DNA of 64,000 nt from Flavobacterium sediminilitoris (lineage in GTDB: Bacteria > Bacteroidota > Bacteroidia > Flavobacteriales > Flavobacteriaceae), in assembly GCF_023008245.1 (NCBI RefSeq), contig NZ_CP090145.1:2418001-2482000 (forward strand). The letters run 5' to 3'. The position numbers were made by a program, and so were the translations under genes. Below are positions 20,398 through 28,007 of the stretch, one piece after another. How positions within the stretch are numbered: the stretch's first letter is position 1; each line of letters begins with the position of its first letter. The notes beneath the pieces are model-generated. The model worked only from the letters and a program-made list of their open reading frames with translations. It ran no database searches and was not told the origin of the DNA.

Positions 20398-21071
20398 TAA
20401 TCGAATAAATCAATATATTGTAACGAAATAGTTTCGTTTTTAATTTCTACTTGAGTGATACTAACGGTTTTTAAAATATTATTTCGGTTAATTTGAAGAC
20501 CAAAATCTTTGTTTGTTGACTCTGTAAATTGATGGAAATTTAGAAGAGAATTAGCTTTTATTTCTGAGTTTGTTACTAGAAATTTGTTGAACCAGTTATT
20601 TCGTTTTTCTCTTATTTCTTCTTCATATAGAGTTGATGAAGACCAAATGTGATTTTCATTACTGTTTAATTCAAGAGTAGTTTTTTCAATTTCATTCCAC
20701 TGAAATTGATATAGTTTTATTCCGTTGAAATATACTATTGTAAATGGTTCAATGTTGTTTAAATCAATTGAATGCCATTCTTTTAAAGGGTTATCAGTAA
20801 TTATTAAATCAATTAAAATAAGCCCTCTACTTTTTCTGTAATTCGTTTTTGGAATATGTTTTTCTTTTGCTCCGTTCAGTAGAACTAAGATGTTTTTTTT
20901 ATCATGGGCAAACCATGTTCCACCTGCTTTTGGATCTTTTGGAAAAACTATTTCTTTATTTTTTATGATGTATTTTGTAGGATGAATAGCTCTCTCTCTA
21001 GCAACTTTCTCATCTCGACTTGATGTAATACAAAAACTATCTTTTAGACGGACAAAAGTTACTGTGCACAT
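20397..21071 (-). CDS. NRDE/TANGO2-family protein
   Basis: This 224-residue protein begins MCTVTFVRLKDSFCITSSRDEK, the family signature with conserved Cys2 and an (N/S)RDE motif. The fold is thought to resemble N-terminal-nucleophile hydrolases. Eukaryotic TANGO2 has been linked to haem and lipid handling, but bacterial roles are not settled. The further block DPKAGGTWFAHDKKNILVLLNG is typical. It overlaps the DinB gene by 13 bp and the ATP-grasp gene by one base, so the three products are made together. The usual NRDE is SRDE here. Confidence 0.9.
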   Translation of the reverse strand: MCTVTFVRLKDSFCITSSRDEKVARERAIHPTKYIIKNKEIVFPKDPKAGGTWFAHDKKNILVLLNGAKEKHIPKTNYRKSRGLILIDLIITDNPLKEWHSIDLNNIEPFTIVYFNGIKLYQFQWNEIEKTTLELNSNENHIWSSSTLYEEEIREKRNNWFNKFLVTNSEIKANSLLNFHQFTESTNKDFGLQINRNNILKTVSITQVEIKNETISLQYIDLFD

Positions 21072-21547
21072 TGTGTTTTAAATTCTATTGTAGATTTAGC
21101 AACACCAAAGTTATGAGAAATTTCAATGTTTTGGTTTTTTATTATAGCTACTTTTATTAAGGCTTGATGATGTATACTGTGTTCTAGGTTATATAGAAGT
21201 TCTCTAAAATAGTTTGTATCAACACTAAAGCGTATTTGTAAAGTTCCTTGTTCAAGAATTAGCTTTTTATTTGGGAGTTCTATTTTTGATAAAATACTAT
21301 TTATTGCTTTTTTTGCTTCTATAATGGAAGTTTGAATTAATATGTTTCTTGCTCTTTTATCATAATTTATAACTCCAGTATTATAATTATCAATTAAAGC
21401 TTGATAAAGCTCAATTATATGTCTAGTATGCTCTCCAATTGTAGCATTACTTAATTCTGGGTGACAAAATATATAGTCTTCATCATTAAGTTGATTAAGT
21501 AATTCTATAATTTCTGAAAAATTTTCTCTGATTGAAGTTATTAGCAT
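21059..21547 (-). CDS. DinB-like four-helix protein
   Basis: The 162-residue protein fits the DinB/YfiT-like metal-binding four-helix bundle. Candidate metal ligands are the histidines in ATIGEHTRHIIELYQAL and in LEHSIHHQALIKVA. In other bacteria the superfamily includes thiol (bacillithiol or mycothiol) transferases and maleylpyruvate isomerase; nothing here specifies the substrate. It opens the DinB-NRDE-ATP-grasp operon, overlapping the NRDE start by 13 bp, so it probably acts in the same unknown pathway. Confidence 0.85.
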   Translation of the reverse strand: MLITSIRENFSEIIELLNQLNDEDYIFCHPELSNATIGEHTRHIIELYQALIDNYNTGVINYDKRARNILIQTSIIEAKKAINSILSKIELPNKKLILEQGTLQIRFSVDTNYFRELLYNLEHSIHHQALIKVAIIKNQNIEISHNFGVAKSTIEFKTQCAQ

Positions 21548-21584
21548 ATTTATATAATATAAGTTTAGATGTTTTTGTTTTAGG

Positions 21585-22055
21585 CTATTTATTATTTTTG
21601 GGAATGAATTTTATAGATACAGAATTTGTACAGAATCGTTTTCCAGTAGTTTCTTTTGGACCATCATCAAAAACATGCCCTAAATGACCACCACATTTTG
21701 CACACATTACTTCTGTACGTACCATTCCAAAAGTTAAATCTTCTTTATAAATTACAGAGCCTTTTATAGCCTGATCAAATGATGGCCAACCGCAGTGTGA
21801 TTCATATTTTGTATCTGATATAAAAAGTTCATTTTCACAAGCAGCGCAGACATATTTTCCTTTTTCAAAATGATTCCAATATTTACCAGTATATGCTTTT
21901 TCGGTTCCTTTGTTTCTAAGTACTTCATATTGTTCTTCGGTAAGTTGAGATTTCCATTCAGAATTACTCTTTGTTATCTTGGGTTTTATTTCTTTTTTTG
22001 TTTGTGATTGACACGATTGTAATGCAATTAAAATTAGAATAAGATAAATTTTCAT
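21585..22055 (-). CDS. msrB: Peptide-methionine (R)-S-oxide reductase, lipoprotein
   Basis: The 156-residue enzyme repairs methionine-R-sulfoxide in proteins. Catalytic C142 ([12 protein letters not shown]), recycling C88 (HCGWPSF) and zinc ligands C70/C73 and C118/C121 are all present. The N-terminus [18 protein letters not shown] is a lipoprotein signal with lipidated C15, so the enzyme protects periplasmic or outer-membrane proteins rather than cytosolic ones. It is monocistronic. A minus-strand TATATTTG box lies 21 bp before the start, with TGTAACA 21 bp further up. Confidence 0.95.
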   Translation of the reverse strand: MKIYLILILIALQSCQSQTKKEIKPKITKSNSEWKSQLTEEQYEVLRNKGTEKAYTGKYWNHFEKGKYVCAACENELFISDTKYESHCGWPSFDQAIKGSVIYKEDLTFGMVRTEVMCAKCGGHLGHVFDDGPKETTGKRFCTNSVSIKFIPKNNK

Positions 22056-22075
22056 AATGTTATAATTTTAATACT

Positions 22076-22111
22076 CAAATATAATAATTAAAAAAATGAG
22101 AAAATGTTACA
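22076..22111 (-). promoter_or_regulatory. Promoter region of msrB
   Basis: On the minus strand TATATTTG (22083-22076) matches the -7 box. TGTAACA (22111-22105), 21 bp upstream of it, takes the place of the usual TTG box and matches a motif seen before four other minus-strand genes. Confidence 0.5.
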
Positions 22112-22134
22112 TATCTAACATACAAAAGCGCTAT

Positions 22135-22578
22135 TTATGTGTTCGTCTCTAAGTCATTTATATATTCTTCATGTTCATAAAAAAACCTTTCAAAAGCATC
22201 CATTTTTTCATTAAAAAAATCAAATATTTCGTTCCAAGTATTTTTATTATTAATGCTTATATTTCTTTTTTCAACCCAGATTCTACTAACAATTTTACCT
22301 GATTCTAAATGATAATCTCGTTCAAATATAGCATCATTTATGAAATCTTCAAAGAGTATAGTCTTTAAAGACTCTATTTTCTCATAATATATTATACGTT
22401 TTTTTTCTTCTTTTGGTTCTATTTCTAATAAAACTTGAGCTTTTTTATTGTCTACAAAGAATTTAAATGATACATCTTTAATTTTTGTGTTATATAAAAG
22501 CCATTTTCTAGGATATTCTTCGGCAAATTGTATCCAAAAGTCTTTTTTTATTCTTTGTGCTTCTTCTTTACTGTACAT
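22135..22578 (-). CDS. DUF4268 domain protein
   Basis: This is a 147-residue charged cytoplasmic protein with the DUF4268 pattern: RIKKDFWIQFAEEYPRKWLLYNTKIKDVSFKFFVDNKKAQVLLEIE and WNEIFDFFNEKMDAFERFFYEHEEYI. DUF4268 domains also occur fused to nuclease-like proteins, but this copy is a single domain and no catalytic motif is evident. It is divergent from the NUDIX gene with a 65-bp gap, and monocistronic. Confidence 0.87.
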   Translation of the reverse strand: MYSKEEAQRIKKDFWIQFAEEYPRKWLLYNTKIKDVSFKFFVDNKKAQVLLEIEPKEEKKRIIYYEKIESLKTILFEDFINDAIFERDYHLESGKIVSRIWVEKRNISINNKNTWNEIFDFFNEKMDAFERFFYEHEEYINDLETNT

Positions 22579-22643
22579 TATTCTTTAAAATATTAATTTA
22601 TATTAAAAAATTGAATTAACTTTATCTGTTCAAAAAAAGAAAA

Positions 22644-23288
22644 ATGTTATTTCAGAATTTTATTAAATATGTTCCAAAAATAGAAAAAGAAAAGTTGTTA
22701 TCAACAGAAGCTCACTTAAAAATGGCTCCTCTTGAGAGAATTTCTTTTTTGAAAGAAATGGATTATCTTGAAAAGGAACCAAGAGAAGCGGCTGTATTAA
22801 TGCTTTTTTATCCTAAGAATGCCCAAACACATTTAGCTTTAATTGTTCGAAATACTTACCCTGGAGTGCATTCTTCTCAAATTGGATTTCCTGGTGGCAA
22901 GGTAGAAACAGAAGATAAAAACTTAACGGAGACGGCTCTAAGGGAAACACATGAGGAGGTTGGAATTTCTCCAGATAAGATAGAGGTAATTAGACCGTTT
23001 AGTAAAGTTTATATTCCGCCAAGTAATTTTTTAGTTTCTCCTTTTATGGGAATTTCTAATGAAGAGTTAAAGTTTATTCCTGATTTTGATGAAGTAAAAA
23101 GTGTACTTGAATTTCCTTTATCTTTATTTTTAGATGAACGAACAATTACTAAAGTAAAAATGACTACTTCTTATGCAACTGATATTGAAGTACCTGCTTT
23201 TATGGTAGAAAAGTATGTAGTTTGGGGAGCTACAGCAATGATGATGAGTGAATTAAAAGAAGCAATTAAAAATGTAATTCAATTTTAG
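22644..23288 (+). CDS. NUDIX hydrolase, CoA pyrophosphatase-like
   Basis: The 214-residue protein carries the Nudix signature in GFPGGKVETEDKNLTETALRETHEEVGI (about 85-115; REx2EE core). The preceding HSSQIGFPGG motif is characteristic of the CoA-diphosphatase branch (NudL/YeaB), which cleaves CoA or oxidised CoA into phosphopantetheine and 3',5'-ADP. The C-terminal YVVWGATAMMMSEL also fits that branch. It stands between the divergent DUF4268 gene and the acyltransferase; the 96-bp gap and a TACATTTG box suggest that the next gene has its own promoter. Confidence 0.9.
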   Translation: MLFQNFIKYVPKIEKEKLLSTEAHLKMAPLERISFLKEMDYLEKEPREAAVLMLFYPKNAQTHLALIVRNTYPGVHSSQIGFPGGKVETEDKNLTETALRETHEEVGISPDKIEVIRPFSKVYIPPSNFLVSPFMGISNEELKFIPDFDEVKSVLEFPLSLFLDERTITKVKMTTSYATDIEVPAFMVEKYVVWGATAMMMSELKEAIKNVIQF

Positions 23289-23341
23289 TAATTGTAATTT
23301 AACTTTTAGTTGTTTTTTATTAAATAAGAGATAGGTTTTAT

Positions 23342-23349
23342 TACATTTG
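23342..23349 (+). promoter_or_regulatory. -7 box TACATTTG before acyltransferase
   Basis: TACATTTG lies 35 bp before the ATG at 23385. No TTG box is found at 17-23 bp upstream, so the call rests on the -7 box alone. Confidence 0.4.
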
Positions 23350-23384
23350 TAGCCCTATTTCTAGACTTAAATACATAAAAAACT

Positions 23385-24188
23385 ATGGGATTGATAAAAA
23401 GAAATCCTTTTGGACATATATTATTTTTGAAAAAATGGTTAATTCGTATAGCAGGTGCTTTTACTCATAAACGCTATAGAGGATTTAATAAATTACATAT
23501 TGAAGGATCTGAAATTATTAGATCATTACCAGATACAAACGTATTATTTATATCAAATCATCAGACTTATTTTGCAGATGTTGTTTCTATGTTTCATGTT
23601 TTTAATGCCGCATTGAAAGGAAGAGAAAACAATATAAAGAATGTAGGGTATTTGTGGCAACCAAAAATGAATATGTATTATGTAGCAGCGAAAGAAACAA
23701 TGACAGAAGGATTGTTGCCAAAAGTTTTAGCATATGCAGGAGCTATAACCGTAGAACGAACATGGAGAGCGAAAGGAGAAGATGTTAAAAGGGATGTAAA
23801 CCCTAATGATACTGAAAATATTAAAATTGCTTTAGAAGATGGTTGGGTTATTACTTTTCCACAAGGTACTACACGCTCTTTTAAGCCTGTAAGAAAAGGG
23901 ACAGCTCATATTATAATGCAACATAAACCAATTGTAGTTCCTATTGTAATTGATGGCTTTAGACGTTCTTTTGATAGAAAAGGACTTAGAATAAAAAAGA
24001 AAGGAATTCTGCAATCTTTTGTTATAAAACCACCTTTAGATATAGATTATGAAAATGACACTGTTGATAGCATTGTAGAAAAAATTGAATATGCAATTGA
24101 GCAACATCCATCTTTTCTGAAAGTTATTCCAGTAGAAGAATTAGAAGAACAAGCAAAACTTGATAAAGAAAGAATGTGGAGATATTAA
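23385..24188 (+). CDS. 1-acyl-sn-glycerol-3-phosphate acyltransferase-like protein
   Basis: The 267-residue protein belongs to the PlsC-type acyltransferases. The catalytic block is SNHQTYFAD, where H59 and D65 are separated by five residues rather than the usual four. The phosphate-binding block is TFPQGTTRSF, in place of the common FPEGTRS, and a VPIVIDGF strand follows. It probably acylates lysophosphatidic acid or a related lysolipid at the inner membrane. A bidirectional hairpin separates its end from the convergent TraB gene. Confidence 0.87.
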   Translation: MGLIKRNPFGHILFLKKWLIRIAGAFTHKRYRGFNKLHIEGSEIIRSLPDTNVLFISNHQTYFADVVSMFHVFNAALKGRENNIKNVGYLWQPKMNMYYVAAKETMTEGLLPKVLAYAGAITVERTWRAKGEDVKRDVNPNDTENIKIALEDGWVITFPQGTTRSFKPVRKGTAHIIMQHKPIVVPIVIDGFRRSFDRKGLRIKKKGILQSFVIKPPLDIDYENDTVDSIVEKIEYAIEQHPSFLKVIPVEELEEQAKLDKERMWRY

Positions 24189-24191
24189 TAA

Positions 24192-24223
24192 AATATCCCG
24201 TTATTTTTTGATAACGGGATATT
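24192..24223. terminator. Bidirectional terminator
   Basis: AATATCCCGTTAT (24192-24204) is the exact complement of ATAACGGGATATT (24211-24223). It lies between convergent genes and is flanked by T tracts on the plus strand. Confidence 0.9.
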
Positions 24224-24229
24224 GTTTTT

Positions 24230-25090
24230 TTATTTAATAGGCTCAACATTATAACCTTGCTTTTGTAATAATTTAATAACACCATTATTACCTGCTAGAT
24301 GACCTGCTCCAACTCCTATAAATGTTGGTTTTTCTTTTACTACTTTTTCAATAATAGGAATCCAGTTTTTATTTCTTTTTATTAATAATTCTTCAGAAAA
24401 TTTAGAAGTTATTTTATTATCTGAATCTTTGGTTAGTTTTAGCATTTCTTCAATGTTTTCACTTTTGTAAACCGTTAACATCTTTTGAATTTCTTTTTTA
24501 TCATTAACTAACCCATTTTTTGCTACTTTCATTAGCTCTTCAATTTGTACTTTATAAGGTATTCTATCAAAAACAGCTAGCTGATCTTCTACAGTTTCTA
24601 AACCAAAAGTTTCTTCATTTTGTTCCTTAGATATTTTCATTAGTTCTAAATCTACTGCTTTCATTGGGCAATCGAGTAATTTAGGTAAATACATTGTTGA
24701 GACCATGAATGGTTTAAATGTATTGATTAGGCTTAATGAGTATCCAACATTTTTAATTAAAAAAGCATCTAATAGTTTTGCATCATCTTCAGATATTAAA
24801 GAAGTAATTGTAATACCATCTTTCATCATAAGCCCATTCATCATTGAAGCTTGTAAATTTGGATCATCCATATCTAATTCTAAATATAATTGATCGGTTT
24901 CTTCAAATGCTTTCATTACATCTTCATCTATATTTGTTTCACAAACAGCATGCATTGTTCCATATAAGTAAGAAGGTTTTTCTAATCCATTTCCAGAAAT
25001 TTTCCATAGGAGGCTATTGTCTAATTTCTGAGCATTAGTAACCAAGGCAATAATAAAAGAAGTTATTGTTAAAATGATTCTAGTTGTCAT
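24230..25090 (-). CDS. TraB/GumN-family protein
   Basis: The 286-residue protein has an N-terminal signal (TRIILTITSFIIALVTNAQ) and the TraB/GumN motifs: LEKPSYLYGTMH (GTMH around residue 44-47), the acidic LYLELDMDDPN strand and the C-terminal FIGVGAGHLAGNNGVIKLLQKQGYNVE. The fold is related to the Tiki metalloproteases; the conserved GTxH and GxxH motifs are proposed metal ligands. No substrate is known. It is the last gene of the ECF sigma operon, overlapping the membrane protein by 4 bp, so its expression is probably stress-linked. Confidence 0.9.
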   Translation of the reverse strand: MTTRIILTITSFIIALVTNAQKLDNSLLWKISGNGLEKPSYLYGTMHAVCETNIDEDVMKAFEETDQLYLELDMDDPNLQASMMNGLMMKDGITITSLISEDDAKLLDAFLIKNVGYSLSLINTFKPFMVSTMYLPKLLDCPMKAVDLELMKISKEQNEETFGLETVEDQLAVFDRIPYKVQIEELMKVAKNGLVNDKKEIQKMLTVYKSENIEEMLKLTKDSDNKITSKFSEELLIKRNKNWIPIIEKVVKEKPTFIGVGAGHLAGNNGVIKLLQKQGYNVEPIK

Positions 25091-25728
25091 AAGTCTAATT
25101 TTTTAAGTTCTTTATAATTGTTGTTTAATCGTTTTAGTAAAATGCCATAAATTAATTTATAGAATAGCCATATTAAAGCTATTATTATTAATGCAATAAT
25201 TATATAGAAAGCGAATAATAATATATAGAAAATATTTGGATTCATACTTTGTGACGTTTTTTCAATAAGGTTATTTAAATTAGCGTCATATTTAATTTGG
25301 AAAGAAAACACTAAAATAAACATCAAAAATGTCATAATAAGGTTGTACCAAACATAGTATGTAACAGTTTTTCGGGTTTTTAAAATAGATTGCATTAATT
25401 TTTTTACAGTTTCAGTAGTATTAATATTTTTGAAATTTTTATAAAATAAAAAGATGAAAAATAGTATTACTGAATAATTAATAATACCTATAATAGGTAT
25501 TATAATATTTAAATGATATGTTTCAAGTGTTTTGAAATAGTTTTCATCGGATGTTATAAAGCTTAAAGTAGTCCAAAATAAAATTTCTAAAATACTTATA
25601 ATCAAAATCCATTTCACAATAGAAGAAGACTTCTTGTGTATCATCTTATAGATGTCTGTTTCCGTAAGTTGGTTGAAAGAATGATCTCTTTTTTTCCAAT
25701 CTTTTTTTAATATATCTAGTTCATCCAT
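25087..25728 (-). CDS. Membrane protein downstream of ECF sigma factor
   Basis: This is a 213-residue protein with a short soluble N-terminus (MDELDILKKDWKKRDHSFNQLTETDIYKMIHKKSSSI) followed by four likely membrane helices. In Bacteroidota such proteins often follow an ECF sigma gene and are suspected anti-sigma or sensing partners; no zinc-binding anti-sigma motif (HxxxCxxC) is present. It starts 3 bp after the sigma gene and overlaps the TraB gene by 4 bp. Function is inferred from position only. Confidence 0.75.
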   Translation of the reverse strand: MDELDILKKDWKKRDHSFNQLTETDIYKMIHKKSSSIVKWILIISILEILFWTTLSFITSDENYFKTLETYHLNIIIPIIGIINYSVILFFIFLFYKNFKNINTTETVKKLMQSILKTRKTVTYYVWYNLIMTFLMFILVFSFQIKYDANLNNLIEKTSQSMNPNIFYILLFAFYIIIALIIIALIWLFYKLIYGILLKRLNNNYKELKKLDL

Positions 25729-25731
25729 TGG

Positions 25732-26226
25732 TTACGGATTTAATATTTTTTTTAATTTTCCTTTTACTCTGTTCATTTTCACTCTAGCATTTACCTCACT
25801 AATACCAAGTGTTTCTGATATTTCGGTATAATCTTTATCTTCAAGATATAAAAAAACTAATGCTTTTTCAATATCATTCAATTCACTTATGGCACTATAT
25901 AGGAGTTTAAGTTGCTCTTCCTCTTCAAAATTGTAATCTTCTTGTTTTACTTTATGAAAAGTATTATCAAATTCAATTGTATTTAATGTTTTTTTCTTCT
26001 TACGATATAATGTAATAGCTGTGTTTAATCCAACTCGATATGCCCAAGTTGTAAATTTAGAATCTCCTCTAAACTTTGGAAAGGCTTTCCAAAGTTGAAT
26101 AGTTATTTCCTGAAATAAGTCCTTATGTGAGTCTTCATCAGTAGTATATAACCTACAAATTTTGTGGATTATATTCTGATTTTCTTGTAATTGTTTTACA
26201 AAATGTTCTTCCGATGTTGAATTCAT
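25732..26226 (-). CDS. ECF-type RNA polymerase sigma factor
   Basis: The 164-residue sigma-70-family factor has region 2 (DEDSHKDLFQEITIQLWKAFPKFRGDSKFTTWAYRVGLNTAI, about 28-70) and region 4 (SELNDIEKALVFLYLEDKDYTEISETLGISEVNARVKMNRVKGKL, about 110-158), without regions 1 and 3. It leads a three-gene operon with a membrane protein and a TraB/GumN protein. A perfect inverted repeat TGTTAC-AAA-GTAACA lies 29-43 bp before its start, plausibly its own promoter element or operator. The divergent NADH dehydrogenase gene shares this intergenic region. Confidence 0.92.
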   Translation of the reverse strand: MNSTSEEHFVKQLQENQNIIHKICRLYTTDEDSHKDLFQEITIQLWKAFPKFRGDSKFTTWAYRVGLNTAITLYRKKKKTLNTIEFDNTFHKVKQEDYNFEEEEQLKLLYSAISELNDIEKALVFLYLEDKDYTEISETLGISEVNARVKMNRVKGKLKKILNP

Positions 26227-26254
26227 ATTCTATAAGTAGTTATTTTATGAATGT

Positions 26255-26269
26255 TGTTACAAAGTAACA
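26255..26269. promoter_or_regulatory. Inverted repeat TGTTAC-AAA-GTAACA
   Basis: Six-base arms are perfectly complementary around AAA. It lies between the divergent ECF sigma operon and the NADH dehydrogenase gene. It could be an operator, or hold the ECF -35 element; neither is proven. Confidence 0.5.
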
Positions 26270-26309
26270 TGAAAAAAAATATTCTTAATTTTAAAATTTA
26301 AAAACTTTG

Positions 26310-26317
26310 TATCTTTG
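26310..26317 (+). promoter_or_regulatory. -7 box TATCTTTG, NADH dehydrogenase
   Basis: TATCTTTG matches TANNTTTG and sits 25 bp before the ATG at 26342. It overlaps an upstream in-frame TTG at 26315, showing that TTG cannot be the start. Confidence 0.55.
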
Positions 26318-26341
26318 GGACACATAAAGAGTGACTCAAAA

Positions 26342-27646
26342 ATGAATATACCACGTAGTAGTTTCCCAAGAATTGTTATTATTGGAGGAGGATTTGCTGG
26401 CATTGCTTTAGCCAAAAAACTAAGAAATAAAAAGGCTCAAGTTGTATTATTAGACAAACATAATTATCATAATTTTCAACCGTTAATGTATCAAGTAGCA
26501 ACAGGAGGCCTTGAGCCAGATTCTATTGCATACCCTATTCGAAAAGTTGTTCAAGAACATAATGATTTCTACTTTAGGTTAGCAGATGTGAAGGAGATTG
26601 ATGCTAAAAAAAATAGGATAATTGCAGATATTGGAGAATTGAAATATGACTATTTAGTATTAGCTACAGGTTCTAAAACTAATTTTTTTGGTAATAAAGA
26701 AATGGAGCGAAATTGTATGGCGATGAAAACAATTCCTCAATCTTTGAATATTAGGAGTTTAATTCTAGAAAATTTTGAGCAAGCATTGTTAACTAATGAT
26801 ATAGAAGAACGAAATAGTTTAATGAATTTTGTTCTAGTAGGTGGTGGACCAACAGGTGTGGAGTTAGCAGGAGCTTTAGCAGAAATGAAAAAAGCAATTT
26901 TACCTAAGGATTATCCGGATTTAGATGTTCGAAAAATGGAAATTAATCTTATTCAAAGTGGTGATAGAATTTTGAATACCATGAGCGAACATGCTTCTAA
27001 AAAAGCAGAAGAATTTTTAGTAAAACTAGGAGTAAGTGTATGGAAAAATGTGCGTGTTACTGGATATGATAGTAAAACAGTTAGCACAAATTCTGATTTG
27101 TCATTTGATAGCGCAACAGTAATATGGACAGCAGGTGTTCAAGGAGCTTTAATAGGTGGTTTAGATGCTAATTCTTTAATTGAAAGAGCAGAAAGAATAA
27201 AAGTAAATCAATATAGTCAAGTAGAAGGTTATGATACTATTTTTGCGATAGGAGACATTGCAGTTATGGCTTTAGAAGATTTTCCACAAGGTCATCCTAT
27301 GATGGCTCAACCCGCAATGCAACAAGGAAGACATTTGGCTGATAATTTAGTTCGTTTGCTTAATAAAAAAGAAATGATTCCTTTTGAATATAAAGATAAA
27401 GGATCAATGGCAACTATTGGAAGGAATAAAGCAGTTGTAGATTTACCAAAATATCATTTTAGTGGTGTTTTTGCGTGGTTTGTTTGGATGTTTGTGCATT
27501 TGTTTTCATTAATTGGTTTTAAAAATAAAGCAGTTGTATTTTTAAACTGGGTTTACAATTATATTCGTTTTGATAGAGAAGCAAGATTAATTATAAGACC
27601 TTATAAAAAGAAGCAAATAGCGAGTTTTACAAGTGATGAAATATAA
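26342..27646 (+). CDS. Type II NADH dehydrogenase-like FAD oxidoreductase
   Basis: The 434-residue flavoprotein has an FAD-binding Rossmann motif (IVIIGGGFAG, residues 11-20), an NAD(P)H site (FVLVGGGPTGVELAGALAEM), and the second FAD block GYDTIFAIGDIAVM. A hydrophobic C-terminal region (FAWFVWMFVHLFSLIGF) fits membrane attachment of NDH-2 enzymes, which pass electrons from NADH to quinone without pumping. I place the start at the ATG at 26342, because the longer frame begins at a TTG inside the promoter box. Homologues also include sulfide:quinone-type reductases, but the C-terminus favours NDH-2. Confidence 0.92.
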   Translation: MNIPRSSFPRIVIIGGGFAGIALAKKLRNKKAQVVLLDKHNYHNFQPLMYQVATGGLEPDSIAYPIRKVVQEHNDFYFRLADVKEIDAKKNRIIADIGELKYDYLVLATGSKTNFFGNKEMERNCMAMKTIPQSLNIRSLILENFEQALLTNDIEERNSLMNFVLVGGGPTGVELAGALAEMKKAILPKDYPDLDVRKMEINLIQSGDRILNTMSEHASKKAEEFLVKLGVSVWKNVRVTGYDSKTVSTNSDLSFDSATVIWTAGVQGALIGGLDANSLIERAERIKVNQYSQVEGYDTIFAIGDIAVMALEDFPQGHPMMAQPAMQQGRHLADNLVRLLNKKEMIPFEYKDKGSMATIGRNKAVVDLPKYHFSGVFAWFVWMFVHLFSLIGFKNKAVVFLNWVYNYIRFDREARLIIRPYKKKQIASFTSDEI

Positions 27647-27710
27647 TTTTTATTATATTTTTATAGCTTTACTTTAATTAAAGAATTAACAATATTATAT
27701 TTTATAAAAA

Positions 27711-27741
27711 AATCCGATTATGATTTATACATAATCGGATT
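27711..27741. terminator. Bidirectional terminator
   Basis: AATCCGATTATG (27711-27722) and CATAATCGGATT (27730-27741) pair exactly around a 7-base loop. A residues precede it. It separates the NADH dehydrogenase from the convergent small peptide gene. Confidence 0.85.
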
Positions 27742-27763
27742 AATGTTATTTAATTACCTAAAA

Positions 27764-27964
27764 TTATTTTTTATCACTCCTAGTTATAGGGGTATAGTTT
27801 GGATTAGGGTTAGGATTTGCGACATTGTCATCTCCGACAGGACTACTTGATTCCGGATCATTATTAGGATCTGTTATTAAACCTTTACCAGTTATAGTAT
27901 AAAGTTGATTTTTTTGAATTAGCTTTTCATTGAAATCGCTAATTTTTTTTAGATTTTTTTTCAT
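27764..27964 (-). CDS. RiPP/bacteriocin-precursor-like small peptide
   Basis: The 66-residue peptide has a leader-like half (MKKNLKKISDFNEKLIQKNQ, then LYTITGKG) resembling the leaders of Bacteroidota natural-product precursors, which read K-L-K-K-L-x-x-F-x-x-L...I-x-GG. The usual Gly-Gly is GKG here. The second half is a hydrophilic, Pro/Asn/Asp/Ser-rich tail with four NP units (NPNPNPN) and no Cys. No modifying enzyme, protease or exporter is near. It starts 43 bp after the end of a T9SS-secreted protein gene with no terminator between, and could share its transcript. The leader reading is an inference. Confidence 0.55.
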   Translation of the reverse strand: MKKNLKKISDFNEKLIQKNQLYTITGKGLITDPNNDPESSSPVGDDNVANPNPNPNYTPITRSDKK

Positions 27965-28007
27965 GATTATTATATTTAAATGTTTAAGATTAAAAAAGTT
28001 ATTGATA

